A DNA stretch of 26,245 nucleotides. Origin: a virus. Within the stretch, counting starts at the first letter, position 1. Each line of letters starts with the position of its first letter. Below the pieces are notes generated by a model. The model was not told the DNA's origin, searched no databases, and worked only from the letters and a program-made list of their open reading frames with translations. The DNA is taken from IMG/VR virus record IMGVR_UViG_3300032011_000106, positions 1 through 26,245 of that record, one strand, 5' to 3'. The position numbers and the translations under genes were made by a program. Positions 20,348-26,245 of this stretch are shown one piece after another.

Positions 20348-23300
20348 TTATCTCTCATCATAATAGTCTGTGCTGTAATTGTAAATGGATTTAAACGTGC
20401 CATCTATATAAAACAAGTTATTAAGAGGTAAAAGGTCATAAATAGCTTTTTTTGCACTTCTTTCAGTCATGTCATCTGAAGCTATAGAATCATACAAATC
20501 ATAAAATTTGCTACCAGCTGGTCCCATTAATAATCTGTATTTATCATGTGGTCTAATTTTATTGTTATCTGGGTCATATGGGTCTTTCATGCCAAATAAT
20601 GGTCTTATGCCATACTCGTTATCTGTAGCATTTTCTACCCAGCCATTTACATCGCTAAATATAGCAAGTACCCCAGACTTTTCCACGCCAGTCATTATTT
20701 TTTCTTCTAACGATTTATCCCACCACATTTCTCCTCTATTTTGTGAAGCTAGTTTTAGGTAATCTCCTAACATAGCAAAACTAACCATTCCTACTGCTCC
20801 TTGCATTAAATAAAAATCTCTGCCTGTAACACCAGACATTAGTAATTTTCTATTAGCAGAAACCATCCAGCTAAAAAATTGAAAAGGAATAGACATAAAT
20901 GCGTTTTGAAATTTAGTTCCATATTGATGTTCTTGAAATCCAAACTTTTGTAATACAGGATTGTTTCTTACTATAGATTTAAAAGATTCAGACGGAATGT
21001 CTACAACACCATACATCATGTTTAGTTTGTCTGCTGGGCTAGGCGTTATAATAGTTCTTTCTACATCCATTTGAACAGCAACACGTAATCTAGCTAGTGC
21101 TTCACCACCACCTTTTTTGCCTGACCATGCCTTAGTATTAGCTAATATGTACTTTCCGTCTTTTTGATAAGGCATTGACTTAATTAATTTTGCAGTATTT
21201 AAATCAATGTTATATGAGTTAAGTCTAAGAATTTCATCTTTAGTTGCTGAACCATCAACATATTTTATTATATCTTCCATAAATCGTCTTTGCGAAATAA
21301 TGCCAGTAAATCTTTTTATACTCAAAGTCCAAGGGGTTAAACCATTTGCCCAATACCAAGCTCCTTGTGACCTTTGCAATATGTTTGAGCTTACTGGTCC
21401 AATACCAGTGGTAAACCTTTCCATTGCTCCCATTTGATTTGCTAATTCATGTGCATGATATAAAGCGTCAAAGTCAGCTTTCATTTGTGTCCATGCTTTT
21501 CTATTAGTTGTCATTGTTTCAAAGGTATCACCAAACGCTCTTTTTATTCCATGTACCATAAGTGGTCTACCAGTATCTGCAAGTGCAGTAAATACAACAC
21601 GACCCATTGTAGCTAGTGATGTCCAGTTTCTTAAAAACTGTGCTGATGTTTTGTCTATAGAAGTAATGTCTTTATTGTTATAAGTTCCATACATTTTTTC
21701 TTTTGCTGCATTCATAGAACCTAATGCTTTGTTCATAGCAGTAATGTCAGATGTTTTTTTAATATCTCCAGATAGCAATATGTCCATTTCTGTTTTGTTA
21801 AACCATTTATCCATGTGTCTGTCGCCAAATGATCTAGTCATTTCTATAGCAGTTCCCATTCTATTTGCGTACATTTTTGATATTGCTAGTAAATCAGTTT
21901 CTAAAAATTCTTGTATTTCTTTACTATCTATTCTTAATGACCTTTCCATCAATGGTCTTGCACCAGCTTTATAAGAACCACCTGTTCTACCAAATGCCAT
22001 TAATCCATCACCATCGTTTCTGGCTGACTGTTGTAAAATGTTTTCTGTTATTTCGTCTACTAGTGCGTCAGTATCTTTATAATTTACTAATCTTTTTTCA
22101 TAAATAGCAGGATTTGTTTCTATATGAGTTTTTATTTTTTGTTTAAATTTGTCTAAATTTTTAGATATTTTTTCAAAACTATAATATCTGGTAATGTATG
22201 TTTCTTTAAATTCATCGCTAAACGGTCTAATTACTCCATCTTCTAAGTCTTCTAATTGACTTTTACCTTTAGCTAATTGTTTATTAAACTTGCCCTCTAA
22301 TTTTTTTAATCTTTCTATAGCTACGCTAGAAAGCTTGTTTTCTTTTATTGCTTTTGCAATCTGTTTTATATAACCCTCTGTAACTTCAATATCATTTACT
22401 AGATTTTTTTGACTAGCAAACATGTTTAAGTTTTCAGCTTCATCACCAAATGTTTTAAAAAACTTTCTTGTATGGTCAGCTGCTTCTCTAATTACTGGAT
22501 TATCTACTGACTTATAAAAATCTTGATCAGATACTGCCTTGTAAACTTGTTCACTAAATGCTCCAAAGTCATGATTTGCAGGAGCTACTGATGGGTCTAC
22601 TATTTGTTTTAAGTTATATCCTAGTCTCATTCTACTTGCAGTAACATTTAAAGAACCTACTTTTGTAGAATCAGATTGACCTGTAGCATATTTAACATAC
22701 AAATCATCAAAACCTACAACCCATTCATCGTATGTTTTACCCCATCTGGTCATTGCTCTAGCAAATACAGATGAGTTTAAAGATATGCCAGCTTTCGCAG
22801 CCCTTGAAACAACACCCATATCACCTACTAGTTCTAGCATATTTTTAGATAAATAGTTTCCAACGCTAGGACTAATTTTTTGTAGTGCATTTCCTACTTT
22901 TCCCATGTCATAAAATTTATCTAACTGTCTTACTAGAAAAGTTGCAACACCGCCCTCACCATAATATGTATTATAATCGGCTGTACGAGCTTTCATTACA
23001 TTATTCCAAACCTCATCATTTAATCTTCTTTCATATTGTGAAAATGATTCTTTTGGTTTTTTTGCGTCTACTATTGTATTTCTATATATTTCTTTTTTTA
23101 CCATATATTCAGCTACTTCATCTTCATTTTTAAGATGTCTAGCTATATCTTGTGGTATTTCATGTGGTGATAAAGTGTCTTTATTTGATGACATGTGCTT
23201 ATTGTTTTCTACTAATTTTTTTATATATCCAGTATCAACAATAGCAATTGTTTCGCCATCAACTTGTTCTATTCTAACTGGAGCTTTATTAGATGTTCCG

Positions 23301-24280
23301 TATTGCTTTACCTTAGATGTTGTTTTATCTATATTAATTTTTGTTGTTTCTGGTTTATCTATCCAACTGCCGTTTATTTTATTTGTAGCTTTTGCGTCAG
23401 GCGTAACAATATGATCGCCATTTTTGTCAACAAATGTGCCAGTTTCATTTTCTTTTACTTTTACAACTTTTATTGTAGGAAATTCTTTTTCTACGTTTAT
23501 TAAATTACCATCCCAAATATTGTCTCCAGATGTTTCTTTTTGTGCTTTATGAATATTATTCATCAATCCATCTGGTCCACCTTTATCATCTACGGTTTCT
23601 TTAATTACTTTTTTATCTTGTAATTTTGTAGGCGCCCTACCTAAAAATCCATTAAACAAACCACCAAACAAAAATGCACTTCCAACATACATCATAGTTT
23701 CTTCATCAGTAGCTGTTGGGTCATAATGTCTTCTAAATGGTTCAGTAGCTCCTACTGATAATCCAGATACAGCACCACCTTTTAAAAATCTACTGCCAAA
23801 AGTTATGCCTTTTCCAAACAAACCTAATGGTACAAAGTTTTCTGGGTTTAATAAATTACCTACTAATGCTGGCATAATGTTTCTTTCAGAAGCATTTAAC
23901 CTGTCTCTTCTGTCTTGGTTTCTATCAATCTTAGATTTTATATGGTCTGCATGTTGTTCATTTCTGGCATTAATAAATTTTTCTTTATATCTTTCATAAC
24001 CCATTAAGTAATCATCTGCAAAAGGATTAAAGTTTTCATCAAACTCTTCAGCACCCTCATATTCATAAATAAAATTATTTTCTATAGATTGTCCAACCCA
24101 GTTTAACCAAAACTCATCTACAACATCTTCAGAAAATGTACCTGCTTGTGTTTCAAAGTCTTTATATGTTTGTGTAACTTCTCTTGATTTAAGACCAGTA
24201 TATGGACCAGCTTCTTCTTTCTCTAGTTTTTGAGAATCAATAAACTGTTGATTTCTTATTTCGTCTTGATTAGTTGCCAT
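20348..24280 (-). CDS. Very large internal virion protein (DNA ejection)
   Basis: This 1310-residue protein is mostly helical. Residues about 140-220 contain NLLNPENFVPLGLFGKG, FLKGGAVSGLSVGATEP, DPTATDEETMMYVGSAFLFGG, the Gly-rich hydrophobic pattern found in large T7-like internal core proteins (gp16-type). The middle is charged coiled coil; later there are hydrophobic stretches (FLRNWTSLATMGRVVFTALA, FQFFSWMVSANRKLL, LMQGAVGMVSFAMLGDYL). It is probably ejected into the host envelope to form the DNA conduit. No lysozyme or transglycosylase motif was found, unlike T7 gp16. It overlaps the upstream gene by 11 bases. Confidence 0.78.
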   Translation of the reverse strand: MATNQDEIRNQQFIDSQKLEKEEAGPYTGLKSREVTQTYKDFETQAGTFSEDVVDEFWLNWVGQSIENNFIYEYEGAEEFDENFNPFADDYLMGYERYKEKFINARNEQHADHIKSKIDRNQDRRDRLNASERNIMPALVGNLLNPENFVPLGLFGKGITFGSRFLKGGAVSGLSVGATEPFRRHYDPTATDEETMMYVGSAFLFGGLFNGFLGRAPTKLQDKKVIKETVDDKGGPDGLMNNIHKAQKETSGDNIWDGNLINVEKEFPTIKVVKVKENETGTFVDKNGDHIVTPDAKATNKINGSWIDKPETTKINIDKTTSKVKQYGTSNKAPVRIEQVDGETIAIVDTGYIKKLVENNKHMSSNKDTLSPHEIPQDIARHLKNEDEVAEYMVKKEIYRNTIVDAKKPKESFSQYERRLNDEVWNNVMKARTADYNTYYGEGGVATFLVRQLDKFYDMGKVGNALQKISPSVGNYLSKNMLELVGDMGVVSRAAKAGISLNSSVFARAMTRWGKTYDEWVVGFDDLYVKYATGQSDSTKVGSLNVTASRMRLGYNLKQIVDPSVAPANHDFGAFSEQVYKAVSDQDFYKSVDNPVIREAADHTRKFFKTFGDEAENLNMFASQKNLVNDIEVTEGYIKQIAKAIKENKLSSVAIERLKKLEGKFNKQLAKGKSQLEDLEDGVIRPFSDEFKETYITRYYSFEKISKNLDKFKQKIKTHIETNPAIYEKRLVNYKDTDALVDEITENILQQSARNDGDGLMAFGRTGGSYKAGARPLMERSLRIDSKEIQEFLETDLLAISKMYANRMGTAIEMTRSFGDRHMDKWFNKTEMDILLSGDIKKTSDITAMNKALGSMNAAKEKMYGTYNNKDITSIDKTSAQFLRNWTSLATMGRVVFTALADTGRPLMVHGIKRAFGDTFETMTTNRKAWTQMKADFDALYHAHELANQMGAMERFTTGIGPVSSNILQRSQGAWYWANGLTPWTLSIKRFTGIISQRRFMEDIIKYVDGSATKDEILRLNSYNIDLNTAKLIKSMPYQKDGKYILANTKAWSGKKGGGEALARLRVAVQMDVERTIITPSPADKLNMMYGVVDIPSESFKSIVRNNPVLQKFGFQEHQYGTKFQNAFMSIPFQFFSWMVSANRKLLMSGVTGRDFYLMQGAVGMVSFAMLGDYLKLASQNRGEMWWDKSLEEKIMTGVEKSGVLAIFSDVNGWVENATDNEYGIRPLFGMKDPYDPDNNKIRPHDKYRLLMGPAGSKFYDLYDSIASDDMTERSAKKAIYDLLPLNNLFYIDGTFKSIYNYSTDYYDER

Positions 24281-26245
24281 TGTTTTGTAATGATTCTGCT
24301 ATTTTCCCAAACTCTTCTACTGTAATTATTAGAGGGTCTCCGACTTCATCTCTTAACAGCGTAGGTTCAAAAACATTTTTACCAATGTGTATTACTTGAT
24401 AATCAAATGTTCCGTCTTCATTTTCTAATGGATAAAGTTTATATCTGCTTAATGCTGGGTTATATCCTTTTGGTTCTGATAAACTTTCTGTTACAGCGTC
24501 TGAACCAAATTCTTTTTTTGTTTTAATCATACCGTTTATTTTAGTATTCATAAATTTAGTTACTGCAAAGCCTCCATCAGTAAATGCTTCTGAATGTATT
24601 CTATCTGGTGGGTTTTCCATAAGAGTTGTTGTAGTCATCAAGGTTTCTGTGTCTGTTATATATGAACCCCCTAAAGCCAAAGGGCTAAACCCTATTACCG
24701 ATTTGCCAATATTTTGTTCTTTTATTAAATTTTGTCCCTCTTCAAATATATATTGTTGTACTTTGTTTTTTGTTGGAAATCTATTTGAAGCTTCTATTCT
24801 GTCCATTACTGCCTTTTTTATTTTAAATGCAACTAAATGTCCGAATCTTTCATTTTCACTATCATCACTTATATCGCCTATTCCTCTTAGATCATTTACT
24901 TGTTTACTCAAATAATTATTAAAATCACTTACACCTTTAAACTCACCCTTTATTCCTTGTGTTTTATTAAATACATTAGTTAATCCTAATGAATACATTT
25001 CTGTTAACTCTTTATCGTTTCTAACAGAATCAAATTTGTCCATAACAAGTCTATAGTTATCTGGGCTTGCATTTGGCACTTCTGCTAAGTCGCTTATCAA
25101 ATCTGACTGTTCGCTGTCGAATCCGTTTTCTTTCATGTATTGGCTATTTTCTCCCATAAACTGTATTAAAGGGGCATATCCTGAAAGAACATCTACATTT
25201 CTGCTTTTTGCTGCACCAACTATTGTATTAATAACAGCTGGTGGTAAAGCATGCACATTTTTGTTTTTATATAAATACCCATAAAAATCCATTATAGATC
25301 CACTCTGTTGAGCTTGTTTGTATGATTCGGTTTTGTCTGTTTGCATAGCATATGTTTCATATATTTGTTCTAAAAACTCTGGGCTATTCAAAACAGTTTT
25401 TATTTTATCATTAGTTAAATCACTAGCTTGGTCTTTAATTATTGCGTTGTTTACCTTTATAAAACTTAAAGAAGCTTGATATTTAGTTGCGTATTCTTTT
25501 TGAAAAGCTTGATACTCTAAAGCTAATTCTTGAAAAATTTTGGTTTTGTCTCCCTTTATCTTTGAAAGAACTTGCTCTTTTGTAATAACTTTATTGTTTA
25601 TCTTTAAATCGTTAACGCCGTTTGATGAAAAAAATTCTGTTATCTTTTTCATTGTTTTAGCGTTTGTAGAATTTAAATTTGATAAGTCCATCATGTCTGA
25701 AATATTTATATCAAGTAAATCATATATATCTGCTTTAGCATTTAATCTATTTATTTTGTTATCATACATATTGTTTAAGTCATTATTAGACATACGACTT
25801 CGATACAAGTCTTTTTCATCTTGTAGTTCTTTTATTCTTAAATTTAATGTTTGTCTGTCTTTATACGCATAATATTCTGTTGCAGCATTTAGCAAGATGT
25901 TACTTGATTGTTGGTTAAATAATAGTTTGTCTTGTTGCACTTGTGACGATTTGTGAGTTTTATCTACATAAAATCCACTTTCTACAATTTTAGATTCTGC
26001 ATGTAGTTTTGCATTTGCTCTATCGTCTGGGTCTAATGATTCAAAAACTAAAGATAGTTTTGATCTAATCTTTTTGTTAAACTCACCTTTTGATATTTCT
26101 AACATTTGTGCTGAATTTCTTTCATCTAAAATAAGATTATCTAAAGAATTATTAAGCGACTTGTTATATTTAGCATTCATTAACCTTGCATATTCTTTGT
26201 TACCTGTACGTCCTAAATCTGTTCTTTCAGTATACTTAACAGGCA
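24270..26245 (-). CDS. Internal virion protein, partial (5' end off window)
   Basis: The frame holds 636 residues from the first ATG (26180), but stays open for 21 more codons to the right edge, reading PVKYTERTDLGRTGNKEYAR just before it. That ATG has no good ribosome site, so the true start is probably outside the window. The protein is charged, helical and coiled-coil-rich (LRIKELQDEKDLYRSRMSNN, NAIIKDQASDLTNDKIK), typical of T7 gp15-type internal core proteins that form the ejection tube with the next, larger protein. No enzyme motif is visible. Confidence 0.7.
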   Translation of the reverse strand, partial: PVKYTERTDLGRTGNKEYARLMNAKYNKSLNNSLDNLILDERNSAQMLEISKGEFNKKIRSKLSLVFESLDPDDRANAKLHAESKIVESGFYVDKTHKSSQVQQDKLLFNQQSSNILLNAATEYYAYKDRQTLNLRIKELQDEKDLYRSRMSNNDLNNMYDNKINRLNAKADIYDLLDINISDMMDLSNLNSTNAKTMKKITEFFSSNGVNDLKINNKVITKEQVLSKIKGDKTKIFQELALEYQAFQKEYATKYQASLSFIKVNNAIIKDQASDLTNDKIKTVLNSPEFLEQIYETYAMQTDKTESYKQAQQSGSIMDFYGYLYKNKNVHALPPAVINTIVGAAKSRNVDVLSGYAPLIQFMGENSQYMKENGFDSEQSDLISDLAEVPNASPDNYRLVMDKFDSVRNDKELTEMYSLGLTNVFNKTQGIKGEFKGVSDFNNYLSKQVNDLRGIGDISDDSENERFGHLVAFKIKKAVMDRIEASNRFPTKNKVQQYIFEEGQNLIKEQNIGKSVIGFSPLALGGSYITDTETLMTTTTLMENPPDRIHSEAFTDGGFAVTKFMNTKINGMIKTKKEFGSDAVTESLSEPKGYNPALSRYKLYPLENEDGTFDYQVIHIGKNVFEPTLLRDEVGDPLIITVEEFGKIAESLQNNGN

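Overview
This window looks like part of the genome of a lytic, T7-like (podovirus-type) marine phage of low GC content. The evidence is a T7-type head-to-tail connector (portal), a large terminase, a fibre with a T7 gp17-like N-terminus, very large internal virion proteins, tightly overlapping genes (ATGA and TAATG junctions), and an A/T-rich third codon position. No integrase, lysogeny repressor, RNA polymerase or DNA polymerase is visible. The host cannot be read from the sequence; the gene set recalls small phages of marine proteobacteria, but that is inference.

Layout. (1) Positions 1-5120, minus strand: terminase small subunit, a roughly 240-base intergenic stretch rich in dyads, six very small genes (several basic), terminase large subunit, an 87-residue proline-rich protein, and the portal, which runs off the left edge. 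(2) Positions 5121-5451: a divergent, gene-free control region with palindromes and a large branched stem-loop. (3) Positions 5452-11951, plus strand: the early/replication block. It holds eight small genes of unknown function (5452-8080), a 400-base structured repeat array, a DnaT-like replication protein and a probable helicase-loader-type partner, a YqaJ/lambda-exo-type exonuclease, a putative single-strand annealing protein, SSB, a LexA-type winged-helix protein and a Ref-like HNH nuclease. (4) Positions 11962-26245, minus strand and convergent with the early block: small membrane and secreted proteins that look like a lysis/envelope cassette, two adjacent fatty acid desaturases, adhesin/fibre genes including a separate S74 chaperone protein and a decapeptide-repeat fibre, and two internal virion proteins, the last cut by the right edge. 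Capsid, scaffold, tail tube and a recognisable endolysin are not in the window.

How it fits together. The plus-strand genes would load replication proteins and recombine DNA (exonuclease, annealing protein, SSB, Ref-like nuclease), probably using host polymerase and RecA. The minus-strand genes package DNA, build the tail and release the phage. The tandem desaturases are auxiliary metabolic genes that could remodel host membrane lipids during late infection.

The most unusual element is the array at 8083-8473. Two full elements of 58 and 61 bases share an identical 9-bp outer stem and a 9-base linker, but have inner stems of different sequence that both pair perfectly; half-elements lie on each side. 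It sits just upstream of the DnaT-like gene, so a replication origin/primosome site or a structured non-coding RNA are the leading ideas. All function calls rest on reading motifs by eye; no database search was possible.
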